From NCBI RefSeq assembly GCF_029952445.1, contig NZ_JAQPPK010000036.1, positions 1-41,451 on the forward strand: 41,451 nucleotides of DNA, read 5' to 3'. Below, piece after piece: positions 8,301 to 16,064 of the stretch; the stretch's first letter is position 1; the number at the start of each line of letters is the position of its first letter. This DNA is from Paenarthrobacter nitroguajacolicus (GTDB lineage Bacteria > Actinomycetota > Actinomycetes > Actinomycetales > Micrococcaceae). Under the pieces are notes generated by a model that was given only the letters and a program-made list of their open reading frames with translations, searched no databases and was not told the origin of the DNA. The position numbers and the translations under genes were made by a program.

Positions 8301-8339
8301 AAAATCCCCGTTCCGGTTCGCCGGAACGGGGATTTTTTT
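8301..8339 (+). terminator. Rho-independent terminator after first tRNA-Asn
   Basis: A perfect inverted repeat (AAAATCCCCGTTCCGG with its complement) closes on a TTCG tetraloop and runs into seven T residues. It should terminate transcription strongly between the two tRNA copies. Confidence 0.93.
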
Positions 8340-8364
8340 ATACCCCCGAGGGGTATGCGCCGCC

Positions 8365-8396
8365 GATTTCGCATCCGGTAAAACCTTTGCTAAAGT
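8365..8396 (+). promoter_or_regulatory. Promoter of second tRNA-Asn
   Basis: GATTTCG (8365-8371) and TAAAGT (8391-8396) lie exactly 188 bp downstream of the matching elements of the first copy, the same offset as between the two tRNAs. The second tRNA is thus transcribed independently behind the upstream terminator. Confidence 0.5.
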
Positions 8397-8410
8397 CATA
8401 ACCGCTTCAT

Positions 8411-8483
8411 TCCTCCGTAGCTCAATTGGCAGAGCATTCGACTGTTAATCGAAGGGTTACTGGTTCAAGTCCAGTCGGAGGAG
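8411..8483 (+). tRNA. tRNA-Asn (GTT), copy 2
   Basis: Identical over all 73 nt to the copy at 8223-8295, with anticodon GTT in loop CTGTTAA, acceptor TCCTCCG/CGGAGGA, discriminator G and no encoded CCA. It has its own promoter and is followed by a second, weaker hairpin. Confidence 0.97.
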
Positions 8484-8488
8484 CAAAA

Positions 8489-8524
8489 GGACCCCGTACC
8501 GGCTTCGCTGCTGGTGCGGGGTCC
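8489..8524. terminator. Hairpin terminator between tRNA-Asn and a convergent gene
   Basis: GGACCCCG and the following bases pair with the arm ending CGGGGTCC around a TTCGCT-type loop, with a mismatch in the stem. No long T-tract follows on the + strand. It lies between convergent transcription units and may serve both. Confidence 0.65.
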
Positions 8525-8529
8525 GCTGT

Positions 8530-8937
8530 TTAAACGAAATCCATCTCCACCTGCAGGAAGCGCGCGGCCTCGGCCACGGCCGCCGTGAACGAGTCCTGTT
8601 CGGTGGGCGGAGTCCTGGGGTCCCGGGGATGCCACTCATGGGGCGCTGAATAGACCCTGGTGAAGCCACCGCCGGGAGGGGCGTAGAAGATCCCGAACCG
8701 TTGCACCGGCCACTCGGGCGAGGTTTCGGGAGCCACCAGCAAGGCGGCATCCGTTTCCGGGTTGTACCACTGGGCTATGGGCCGCCGGCGGTCGTCCGTG
8801 AAGAGTCCGCCTGCGTAGAGGGCGGCCGACGGCGGGCTGGTCACTGAACACAGGCGCTCCCACCACAGCGGCAGGATGCGGTCATCCTTGCGCTGCCACG
8901 GTGCCGGAAACGGGTTCAACTCTTGCCAATGTGGCAC
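8530..8937 (-). CDS. Hypothetical protein
   Basis: A 135-aa protein that I do not recognise. It has no signal peptide or membrane segment and is rich in Trp, Pro and acidic residues (PLWWERLC, QWYNPETDAALLV, PQ/RVYSAPHEWHP). The composition suggests a small globular cytoplasmic protein. The start is GTG 8937, which gives the longest frame; the ribosome binding site is weak. It lies 44 bases downstream of the esterase gene on the same strand and may be the last gene of that transcript. It ends against the terminator after tRNA-Asn. Confidence 0.72.
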   Translation of the reverse strand: MPHWQELNPFPAPWQRKDDRILPLWWERLCSVTSPPSAALYAGGLFTDDRRRPIAQWYNPETDAALLVAPETSPEWPVQRFGIFYAPPGGGFTRVYSAPHEWHPRDPRTPPTEQDSFTAAVAEAARFLQVEMDFV

Positions 8938-8981
8938 ATCTCAACTTTATCGCCGGGGGCTGGCCGCGCAAAGGGGATCAG

Positions 8982-10265
8982 CTACCGGGACAGTCCCAGG
9001 CGGGGATACAGGACCTCGAAACCCTTGTCGAGGCCGGCGTTCAACGCCAGGCCTACGTGTCCGCCGTTGGGTACCTCGTAGTAGGTGACCGTCATTCCGG
9101 CCGACTTTGCCGCTGCTGATACCGCCTTGGCCGCAGCCACGTAAGTGGCGTCGTCCGAGCCGGCCGTGAACACCGCCGTGGTGTCAGGGAACTGCTTGCC
9201 CTTCATGATGTTGATGGGTTTTTCGGCATCGTAAGCTGCCTGGTTGCCACCAAAGATCTCGAAGAGGTTCCCTCCAGGGTCTTCCGCGCCGGGGAATTCC
9301 TCGCCTGAGATGTCCACCACGTTGCCCCACATGTCGGGGTACTTAACGGCGAAGGAGATGGCGCATTGGCCTCCATTGGAGTAGCCGGCGATGGTCCAGT
9401 GGTCCCTGTCCGGAAGGATGTTCAGGTTGGCCTTGGCCCAGTTCACCACGTCCTGGTTGATGTACTTCTCCACGTTGCCGTACTTGGCCGTGTCCAGGCA
9501 CAGGGTGTCGTCCTGGTCCGGGCCGATCTGGTCGGCGACGATCGCGATGGGCGCCAGGCCGTTGTTCCTGGCTGCGAAGTCATCAAGGGCGGCGGAAACG
9601 TACTGGGGGTCCGGGAGGCCGGGCTGGCCCATCATGAGGACAAAAAGGGGCAGTCGGGGCGGATTCGCCGTCAGTGCCGCTGGCGGCAGGTAGATTCCTG
9701 CCGGGCGTGCATCGAACCCTGAAACCGTCGCGGGGATGACCTGGGTGCCCACCTTACCCTTGGCCGGCATGTTGGCAGGGGGTGTCCAGTTTTGCCACAG
9801 GGGTCCGTCAGGGACGGGAGCATCCGGGTTCGGCTTGTTCAGCTCGATGGCGTCCTCGGTGGAGATCCCGAAGGCCGAGCCCAGGGTGTTGTTCAGCCCG
9901 AACTCGGCATTAATGCCCAAAGCGGCCACTATGACGAACACAGGTACCGATATGCCGGCGATCACTTTCCGCCAGGGCCGGCTGCGCAGGAAACTGACCG
10001 CGGCCAAGCCCACGGCGGCGAAACAACTGATCGACCAGAACCACACCCGCGGCGTAAGTCCCACATGGAAGACATCCATCACGTCCTCCACGATCCACAC
10101 AGTGAACCACCCCACCAGCCCTGCCACCACAATGGCGGTCACGGCCGTGAGCACCCAGCGGGATGAGGGCCGCAGGAACAGCAGCAGGAAAAACCCGGCA
10201 CCGATGATCCCTGCGATGATGAGGACCACAGGGCTGGTGATCTCCAGTTTCAGGATGTCATTCAT
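8982..10265 (-). CDS. Membrane-anchored alpha/beta-hydrolase (esterase/acyltransferase family)
   Basis: A 427-aa protein with two parts. The first ~130 residues contain about four membrane segments (for example VVLIIAGIIGAGFFLLLFL). The C-terminal extracytoplasmic domain is an alpha/beta-hydrolase of the esterase-D/antigen-85-like superfamily. The nucleophile elbow is GYSNGG with Ser296, and a late His lies in NGGHVG. An acidic partner is probably among the Asp residues around VFTAGSDDA. The start ATG 10265 has no Shine-Dalgarno sequence, but a 15-codon mini-ORF from the mprF-like stop ends on it with an ATGA overlap. Its pairing with an MprF-type gene suggests hydrolysis or acyl transfer on aminoacylated lipids. 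This is inferred; other ester substrates are possible. Confidence 0.88.
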   Translation of the reverse strand: MNDILKLEITSPVVLIIAGIIGAGFFLLLFLRPSSRWVLTAVTAIVVAGLVGWFTVWIVEDVMDVFHVGLTPRVWFWSISCFAAVGLAAVSFLRSRPWRKVIAGISVPVFVIVAALGINAEFGLNNTLGSAFGISTEDAIELNKPNPDAPVPDGPLWQNWTPPANMPAKGKVGTQVIPATVSGFDARPAGIYLPPAALTANPPRLPLFVLMMGQPGLPDPQYVSAALDDFAARNNGLAPIAIVADQIGPDQDDTLCLDTAKYGNVEKYINQDVVNWAKANLNILPDRDHWTIAGYSNGGQCAISFAVKYPDMWGNVVDISGEEFPGAEDPGGNLFEIFGGNQAAYDAEKPINIMKGKQFPDTTAVFTAGSDDATYVAAAKAVSAAAKSAGMTVTYYEVPNGGHVGLALNAGLDKGFEVLYPRLGLSR

Positions 10266-10309
10266 GGTTTGGCGGCAGCGTTGTGGTTCACGTTGGGATT
10301 GTGGTTCAT
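10262..10309 (-). CDS. Possible 15-codon coupling mini-ORF
   Basis: A minimal frame encoding MNHNPNVNHNAAAKP starts inside the stop codon of the mprF-like gene (ATGA at 10306-10309) and ends inside the start codon of the esterase gene (ATGA at 10262-10265). It bridges a gap with no visible ribosome binding site for the esterase. It may act as a translational relay rather than make a functional peptide. Chance cannot be excluded for so short a frame. Confidence 0.3.
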   Translation of the reverse strand: MNHNPNVNHNAAAKP

Positions 10310-12804
10310 GCGGCCGGCTCCCGGGCCACCATCTGCCGCAACAGGCCGGCACTTTGGGTGGGCGAGAGTCCGGGCAGGTAGGCAGAACCAACCGCCAGTC
10401 CGATCGACGGCAGCGCCAAGGGGTCCTGGTAGTACATGTACAAGGTCCGGTGCTCAGGTTGGAACCGTGATTTGAAGGCAGCCAAGGATTTGAAGCCGTA
10501 CATCGGTTCCAAGGCGTTCCCCAACAGCGCCAGGACCCGGTCCAGGGCGCTGCGGTCACCTTCGACGTTCTCTGTCCCCGCGTTGGCCAGGGGAGAGCCG
10601 GAGAGGGAGATTTGCGGGACTTCTTCCTTGAAGTGGGTCACGGCCGAGGCAATGAGGAACTCCATGACGCCTTTGAAACCCGTAGTTCGCCGCCTCATGA
10701 AGTCCAGGGTCCAACCGGAGATCGTGCCGTCGCTGAAAACGGGAAGCCAGCTGGTGACACCGTGGACCAGGCCGTCGTCGTCCACCGCGACGCAGCAGAG
10801 GACTTCGGGATCCTTGAGTTCATTCAGGCCGCCCAAGGTGAAACCCATTTCCGGAAGCGCCTTGTCGGCCACCCATTCTTCGGAGATCTCTGCCAGTTGG
10901 GCCCTGATCCCCGGGGGCATCGCACCGTAGTGATACCAGAGGTCCTTGATGGACAACTTGTCCGCGCGGTTCAGTGCGGTGCGGACGTTCTGCCATTCCT
11001 TGCCTTTGAAAGTCATGGCCTGGACGTTGAGCAGTGTTTCTTCTGCGACCTCAAGTTTCCGGAAGCCCTGGGGGAGCAGCGGCCTGTCCAGCTCCGAACC
11101 GGCGGAGTAGAAGCAAGGAACCAGCCCAAGGGTGGAGCAGTGCGACACGAAGCCCAGCGCCGCCTCGTCATGGTGGCTGGCAACGCCGTAGGGACCGGCC
11201 ACAGTCAGCGCCACACCGTTATGGACCTGGTAAGCGACGCCGGCCTTCCGGTCACGGGTGAACCAGTACTGGTTGTTGTCCCACAGCGCCATCCACGACA
11301 ACGTGCCACCGCCAAGGTGCAGCAGCTCCCGTGTGTGTCCGAGGTCGGCGGCAGGGTCGGTGGCGATCATCCTGAAGCGGCGGAAGTTGTTCAGGACCAG
11401 CACCAGGATGACCAGCCAGATGACGTCCCCGCCCAGGCCGTACAGCACTGTGCTCAACAGCCCCTGCGGCAGGGCAACGACGAACGGAACAGGGAAGGGC
11501 ACCAGGATGTGCGTCAACTGCCCGGCAAGGTCCCACAAGTTCGATTGGCCCGGGTTGCCCTCCAGGAACCAAAACGCCACGTAAAGGGCCACCGCTGTGG
11601 CTGCCAGGACCAGGACAGCCCGGCCGAGGGCACGGTATCCGGCGTCGCTCGACTCCACCCTGAACCTGTGCCTGTTGGCCAGGAGCAATGCCACGATGAT
11701 GATCGGGGCCAGGAGCGCAGGGACGACGTACAGCAACAGGTAGCCGTAGTCGTCATCGCCCATGGTGACATCGGGATCACTAACGTACTGGACAATCGCC
11801 AGGACGGTCACCGCCGCCAGATACAGCTGGATGATCAAGGTGAGCCGATAGGCGAGGCGGCGACCGCGTCGCAGGCCTTCGGCGCAGACAAGGAGTAACA
11901 GGACAGGAATCAACGTCAGAATGGCCGCACCAAAGCTGCGGACACCCACGATGTTTTGCAGGGCCACGCAGTTTGCCTCGTTTTTGCAGGCCTCCTGTAC
12001 CTCATCGACGTCCGGGCTGGCTTGGAGCATCACCTCTGAGACCACCGAAAGCGGACCAACTTCCCACGTGCCTGTGAGCTGCGTGAGCAGGGGCCCGAGG
12101 GCGAACACGCCCACCACCGTGCCCACCAGGAACCGCGTTTCACGAAGACTCGAGGAGTGGAAGGTCCCTCCGCTCCTGTGGAACACCACAGACTGGGCCG
12201 CCCAACCGGCAAGGATGCCAATGACCGCGCCCGCAAGCGCCTGCAAGGTCTGGGCCACGCCGACGAACAGTGCGAACATCAGCGCTGCGGCAAGCAGCCA
12301 CGTCCGCAGGCGGCGCCGCCACAGCGAGTCGAGTGCCGCCGTCGAAAATCCCAGGGCAGCCGCGGCTCCGCCATAGGCGCCCACCGCGTACTCGCCGCCG
12401 AGGAAGCTGAGCCATTGGTCGCTGTTGTCGGTACCGAACTCGACCAACGCCACCAGCACCAGGGCGCTGAGGGCGGAGCCTGCCACGAAGGCGGCAAGGG
12501 CCAGCCACGGACCCACGACCCGTTCAGCGATGCCCACCCCAACCAGGATGGCCGCCGTGCAGGCCAGGTAGTCCAGGAGGGAGGAAGCGAAAAACGTCGA
12601 TGTGAAGACGGACCACCACGGCCCCGGTTCCACAGCCAATCCGAGGCCCATTTGATCCAGCAGGGCCTCGGTGGGGCCGTTGGGAATACTTCCTGTAGCC
12701 ACGCCCAAAAACCAGAGAACCACCACCAGGGCAAGTGTCAGAGGCAGACTCCGCACGGTTGCCAAACCGCGTATGGTGCCCCGAAATCCGACCGCCGCGC
12801 TCAT
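10306..12804 (-). CDS. MprF-type aminoacyl-phosphatidylglycerol synthetase with rhomboid-like N-terminus
   Basis: An 832-aa membrane protein. The C-terminal ~340 residues match the DUF2156/MprF catalytic domain, which transfers an amino acid from aminoacyl-tRNA to phosphatidylglycerol on the inner leaflet. Recognisable blocks are AMTFKGKEWQNVRTALNRA, MGFTLGG, VTSWLPVF and GWTLDFMRRRT. The N-terminal ~230 residues resemble a rhomboid fold: a WWSVFTSTFFASSLLDYL opening, then GAYGGAAAALGF where active rhomboids have GxSG, so the protease serine is absent. More membrane segments follow up to about residue 480. The start ATG 12804 is preceded by GAAGGGG. The product lowers surface charge and resists cationic peptides in known systems. 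Whether Lys, Ala or another residue is used is unknown. Confidence 0.88.
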   Translation of the reverse strand: MSAAVGFRGTIRGLATVRSLPLTLALVVVLWFLGVATGSIPNGPTEALLDQMGLGLAVEPGPWWSVFTSTFFASSLLDYLACTAAILVGVGIAERVVGPWLALAAFVAGSALSALVLVALVEFGTDNSDQWLSFLGGEYAVGAYGGAAAALGFSTAALDSLWRRRLRTWLLAAALMFALFVGVAQTLQALAGAVIGILAGWAAQSVVFHRSGGTFHSSSLRETRFLVGTVVGVFALGPLLTQLTGTWEVGPLSVVSEVMLQASPDVDEVQEACKNEANCVALQNIVGVRSFGAAILTLIPVLLLLVCAEGLRRGRRLAYRLTLIIQLYLAAVTVLAIVQYVSDPDVTMGDDDYGYLLLYVVPALLAPIIIVALLLANRHRFRVESSDAGYRALGRAVLVLAATAVALYVAFWFLEGNPGQSNLWDLAGQLTHILVPFPVPFVVALPQGLLSTVLYGLGGDVIWLVILVLVLNNFRRFRMIATDPAADLGHTRELLHLGGGTLSWMALWDNNQYWFTRDRKAGVAYQVHNGVALTVAGPYGVASHHDEAALGFVSHCSTLGLVPCFYSAGSELDRPLLPQGFRKLEVAEETLLNVQAMTFKGKEWQNVRTALNRADKLSIKDLWYHYGAMPPGIRAQLAEISEEWVADKALPEMGFTLGGLNELKDPEVLCCVAVDDDGLVHGVTSWLPVFSDGTISGWTLDFMRRRTTGFKGVMEFLIASAVTHFKEEVPQISLSGSPLANAGTENVEGDRSALDRVLALLGNALEPMYGFKSLAAFKSRFQPEHRTLYMYYQDPLALPSIGLAVGSAYLPGLSPTQSAGLLRQMVAREPAA

Positions 12805-12817
12805 GTGATGTCCCCTT

Positions 12818-12843
12818 CACCGGTTAGGCACCGGTTACACCGG
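12818..12843. repeat. Three CACCGG direct repeats upstream of the mprF-like gene
   Basis: CACCGG occurs at 12818, 12829 and 12838 (spacings 11 and 9 bp). On the coding strand this reads CCGGTG three times, with TAA or CCTAA between, ending 14 bases before the start codon. The near-helical phasing could mark a regulator site or simply a GC-rich leader. Confidence 0.35.
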
Positions 12844-12926
12844 CTGGCCACCATTCTGCCCTGCGGCCGGGCGTTAGGGGAGGGTTTGGAACGTTCGACG
12901 CCGGATGGTTGCCCGGGAAGGCCGGT

Positions 12927-13106
12927 TCAGTCGCGGTTCCAGGGCCCGGGGTTGACGCGGTACAGCACAGCGGCGCCGATGACGGCACCAATCAACGCGC
13001 CGAAAAGCGCGCTCCCTGCGGCACGGCCGATGAGCGCTCCGGCCACCGCCCCCAGCATTGCGCCGAGAAACAAGCCCCTGCCGTTGCGGTGCGCTTTCCT
13101 GGTCAT
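12927..13106 (-). CDS. Small glycine-zipper membrane protein (59 aa)
   Basis: The frame encodes a basic N-terminus (MTRKAHRNGRG), then about 37 hydrophobic residues with glycines at regular spacing (LGAMLGAVAGALIG, then FGALIGAVIGAAVL), and a short polar tail ending PGPWNRD. The GxxxG spacing is a glycine-zipper pattern found in helix-packing membrane proteins. It starts at ATG 13106, 39 bases after the exporter stop, and lies upstream of the mprF-like gene on the same strand. The regular hydrophobic pattern and lack of stops support it as real. Its function is unknown; similar small proteins are often labelled hypothetical. Confidence 0.7.
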   Translation of the reverse strand: MTRKAHRNGRGLFLGAMLGAVAGALIGRAAGSALFGALIGAVIGAAVLYRVNPGPWNRD

Positions 13107-13145
13107 GGTGACAGCCTACGGCCGGTAGCCCGGATGGATGGCACG

Positions 13146-14369
13146 CTAGTGGATTGACGGCACGGTCCGGGGCCGCACCACCAGCCAGAGCGCGGTCATG
13201 GACCCCGTGATGCAGACAGCCATCACGGCGCCCATCGGGACGGCGGAAGTAACGCCCAGCCAGCCCACAACCGGTGGAACGATGCCTGCCATCATGAACT
13301 GCGATGCCCCCAGGAGGGACGCAGCCGTGCCGGCCTGTGCCCCGTGGTTGGCAAGGGACAACACCTGGACACACGGGAACATGAAACCGGTGGCGCAAAT
13401 ATAGAACCACAGCGGAACCAGGGTGCCCCACAGCCCCACATGGAACAGGTCCAGCACAATGATCACCACCGACATGCAGAGCATGAACATCGTTGCTCCG
13501 GCCACGATCCATTGCGGGGCGACGCGCCGGATCAAGCGCGAACTGATCTGGACACCGGCCACGATGCCCAGTGAATTGATGCCGAACAGAATGCCGTATT
13601 CCTGGGGGGAGAAACCGTAGACCTTCTGGAAAAGGAAAGTCGAGGCGGAGAGGTAGGCGAAGAGGCCGCCGAAGTTGAGGCTTCCCACCAGCACCATCCC
13701 GACGAAGATCCGGTCAGTGAGTACCTTCTTGTACCGCTGCCCGACTGTCACTGTGGACTTGCCGCGCTGTTCGGCCGGGAGGGTTTCCCGAATGAAGAAA
13801 ATGGAAGCGATGATGACCAGCAGGCCGTAGCCCGCCAGGAAGTAGAAGATGCCGGGCCAAGGGAACACAAGGAGCAACTGGGAGCCGATGACCGGTGCCA
13901 GGATGGGTGCGAGCCCATTGACCAAGGACATCCTGGAGAACATCCGGACCATGGAGTAGCCGTGGAAGAGGTCGCGCACCATTGCCATGGCCACTACGCC
14001 ACCTCCGGCGGCTCCAATCCCCATGAGCACGCGGAAAACGGAGAGCATACCGATGTCCGTTGACAGGGCGGCACCCAGCGATGAGCCGATGTGCAGCGCT
14101 GTCGCAAGGATCAGGGGGAGCCGGCGGCCCACTTTGTCACTGAACGGACCCACCACCAGCTGGCCCACACCGAAGCCGACAGTTGTTCCCGTCAGGGTGA
14201 GCTGGATTGCTGCCTCGGAGACCTTGAAACTTGACTCCAAAGCCGGGAAAGCCGGGAGGTAGAGGTCGATGGTGAAAGGACCCAGCGCCGTCAAAGCGCC
14301 CAAGAGGAGGATGTAGACAAGTTTTTCGCGTCGGCTCAGAGAATCGCCCGGAGCAATGGGAGAGGTCAC
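13146..14369 (-). CDS. Bcr/CflA-type multidrug efflux MFS transporter
   Basis: A 407-aa, twelve-segment major facilitator. Family marks include the first segment with ALGPFTIDLYLPAFP (typical of the DHA1 Bcr/CflA group), the loop 2-3 motif GPFSDKVGRRLPL, and the RVLMGIGAAGGGVVAMAMVRD motif in helices 4-5. It probably exports drugs or small metabolites by proton antiport. The start is GTG 14369 or ATG 14375. GTG lies eight bases after TAGGAT, which could be a -10 box for a leaderless message or a ribosome binding site (AGGATGG). The open frame extends over 1 kb further upstream, but that part overlaps the opposite-strand gene and is not coding. The substrate is unknown. Confidence 0.9.
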   Translation of the reverse strand: MTSPIAPGDSLSRREKLVYILLLGALTALGPFTIDLYLPAFPALESSFKVSEAAIQLTLTGTTVGFGVGQLVVGPFSDKVGRRLPLILATALHIGSSLGAALSTDIGMLSVFRVLMGIGAAGGGVVAMAMVRDLFHGYSMVRMFSRMSLVNGLAPILAPVIGSQLLLVFPWPGIFYFLAGYGLLVIIASIFFIRETLPAEQRGKSTVTVGQRYKKVLTDRIFVGMVLVGSLNFGGLFAYLSASTFLFQKVYGFSPQEYGILFGINSLGIVAGVQISSRLIRRVAPQWIVAGATMFMLCMSVVIIVLDLFHVGLWGTLVPLWFYICATGFMFPCVQVLSLANHGAQAGTAASLLGASQFMMAGIVPPVVGWLGVTSAVPMGAVMAVCITGSMTALWLVVRPRTVPSIH

Positions 14370-14546
14370 GATCATCCATCCTATGGCCCAGATCATATTT
14401 ATTGCGGGTATGACGGGCGCGCCGCTGCGTGGCCCCGAAAGTTCAGCAGGAACCTGAATGATAGCTTTGAGGACAGGTGTCCGCGGCGATCGTTTCCGCT
14501 GCGTTCGCCCGACACGATGCCCAGAGGAAGCAGTTAGGCGGAACCC

Positions 14547-15395
14547 ATGAGTGGACGTCACACCGGCCGGACCAGTCAAGGACCAGCCATACGTACTTTG
14601 CCGAAGACCCTCAAGCTCGTTGCACGCTTGGCACCACGGCAAATCAATGATGAGATCGCCCTTGCCAAGGTCGAACTCAAGCGCAAGGCAACGCAGGTAG
14701 GAGTCGCCGGCGCGTTTTTCGGCGTCGCCCTTGTTTTCCTTGCCTTGCTGGTGATCGCACTGGTGGTCGCAGCCATTCTGGGCCTGGCCACCATCATGCC
14801 CGGCTGGCTCGCAGCGCTGGTTGTGTCGGCGTTCTTCCTGGTGGTTGTGGCCATCGCGTCCCTGATAGGCATTGCCAAATTCAAGAAGGCCATGCCCTTG
14901 GTCCCCGAAGACACCATCCGGGGCATCAAGCACGATCTCGGGATTGCCAAGGAAGGCTCCGGGTTCGATGAGTCGATCCTGGATCCGAATTCGCCCGCGG
15001 CCAAGGCCGAGAAGGCCCGGAAGGAAGCCGCAGCTGAAAAGGCAAAGGCTGAAAAGGCCGCCAAGGAAGCTGCCAAGGAAGCCGATGCCGTCAAGGCGCC
15101 CACAGAAGCGGAGCTTCGCTCCCGCCTGAAGAAGCGTCGTGAGCACCTTACCGGGGTGCGCGATGAGCTGGGCGAACAACTGGACGTCAAGAAGCAGGGC
15201 CAGGCATTGCTGGACAGTGCCAACAGCAAGTTCCAGGAAGGCCGGGAATTCGCCGCCGCAAAGATTGCCGACCTCGGTGATTCCGTCCCCGAAAGCCTCA
15301 CCGGGCGGATGGCTGCGCATTGGAAGGACCTCGCGGCGTTCGCCACCGCCGCAGTTGTCTTCGTGGTTGCACTGCGGAAGCTGCTGAAGAAGTAG
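14547..15395 (+). CDS. Phage-holin-family / DUF3618-type membrane protein
   Basis: A 282-aa protein. Residues 25-120 hold a conserved amphipathic helix (LAPRQINDEIALAKVELKRK) and two or three membrane segments, as in the Phage_holin_3_6 (DUF1469-like) family, which despite its name is a chromosomal actinobacterial protein. An Ala/Lys/Glu-rich segment at about 150-190 (KAEKARKEAAAEKAKAEKA) forms a predicted charged helix or coiled coil. The C-terminal part (RLKKRREHLTGVRDELGEQLD, then a last hydrophobic segment and LRKLLKK) resembles DUF3618. It may link membrane and envelope; its role is not established. It is divergent from the exporter and first in a run of envelope genes. Confidence 0.78.
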   Translation: MSGRHTGRTSQGPAIRTLPKTLKLVARLAPRQINDEIALAKVELKRKATQVGVAGAFFGVALVFLALLVIALVVAAILGLATIMPGWLAALVVSAFFLVVVAIASLIGIAKFKKAMPLVPEDTIRGIKHDLGIAKEGSGFDESILDPNSPAAKAEKARKEAAAEKAKAEKAAKEAAKEADAVKAPTEAELRSRLKKRREHLTGVRDELGEQLDVKKQGQALLDSANSKFQEGREFAAAKIADLGDSVPESLTGRMAAHWKDLAAFATAAVVFVVALRKLLKK

Positions 15396-15440
15396 CAGCT
15401 TTCTGCGGCGCCGGATACTGAAGACGAGGAAGGGGGACAC

Positions 15441-16064
15441 ATGAGGCTGATCGGTGCTGGTTCGCACCCCGACCGTCCACAGGTGGACCATGACCTCATC
15501 TTCACCGTTCCCAATATCCTGACCGTCCTTCGTTTCATGGGCGTGCCCTTGTTTGTCTGGCTGGTGCTTTCGGAACAGGAGTACGGTTTCGCGGTCCTGG
15601 TGCTGGTCATCATGGGAAGCACGGACTGGGTGGATGGCTACGTTGCCAGGCGTTTCAACCAGACCTCAAAGTTGGGCAGGATCCTGGATCCACTGGCCGA
15701 CCGTGCCGCCCTGCTGGCCGTAGCGTTCACGCTGGTGATTGCCGGCGTCGTGCAGTGGTGGTACTTGGCCGCCTTGCTGGTTCCGGATGCGATCCTGGCG
15801 ATCGCGTCGTTGGTCTATTTCCGCAGCCACCCGGATCTTCCGGTCAGCATCATCGGCAAGATCCGAACCGCGCTGCTGCTGGTGGGTACGCCACTGCTTG
15901 TCCTGTCCAAGCTGCCAATTCCCTTTACCGGGGTGTATTTCGTGGCGGCGTGGACGTTCCTCGGCCTGGGGCTGGTGGGACACTGGATCGCGGCATACAA
16001 CTACTACTGGGCCATCCTGCGTAAAGGAAAAGAATTGAAAACCGACGACGGCGGACACGGCTGA
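15441..16064 (+). CDS. CDP-alcohol phosphatidyltransferase family protein
   Basis: A 207-aa membrane enzyme that joins a CDP-diacylglycerol phosphatidyl group to an alcohol. The full signature is present: Asp65-Gly66, Ala69-Arg70, Gly79, Asp83 and Asp87 (in DGYVARRF and GRILDPLADR). Five or six membrane segments follow the motif in the usual way. The start ATG 15441 has AGGAAGGGGG upstream. The family includes PgsA (phosphatidylglycerophosphate or phosphatidylinositol synthase) and the actinobacterial cardiolipin synthase, and the acceptor alcohol cannot be told from sequence. Its stop overlaps the DMT transporter start (TGATG), so the two are coupled, and a glycosyltransferase follows. Confidence 0.9.
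   Translation: MRLIGAGSHPDRPQVDHDLIFTVPNILTVLRFMGVPLFVWLVLSEQEYGFAVLVLVIMGSTDWVDGYVARRFNQTSKLGRILDPLADRAALLAVAFTLVIAGVVQWWYLAALLVPDAILAIASLVYFRSHPDLPVSIIGKIRTALLLVGTPLLVLSKLPIPFTGVYFVAAWTFLGLGLVGHWIAAYNYYWAILRKGKELKTDDGGHG

Noticed and set aside
10612..11898. 428-codon plus-strand frame inside the mprF-like gene
   Set aside because: It is a shadow: His/Gln/Arg-rich with no domain, while the minus frame shows clear MprF motifs.
12157..13128. 323-codon plus-strand frame
   Set aside because: It crosses the start of the mprF-like gene and the glycine-zipper gene on the opposite strand, and its composition is that of antisense GC-rich DNA.
14547..15395. Prophage remnant suggested by the holin-family gene
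   Set aside because: The family is chromosomal in actinobacteria and no other phage gene, attachment site or integrase is nearby.
14376..15491. Upstream extension of the Bcr/CflA exporter frame
   Set aside because: The extension is antisense to the holin-like gene and lacks hydrophobic or conserved content; the transporter N-terminus starts at about 14369-14375.
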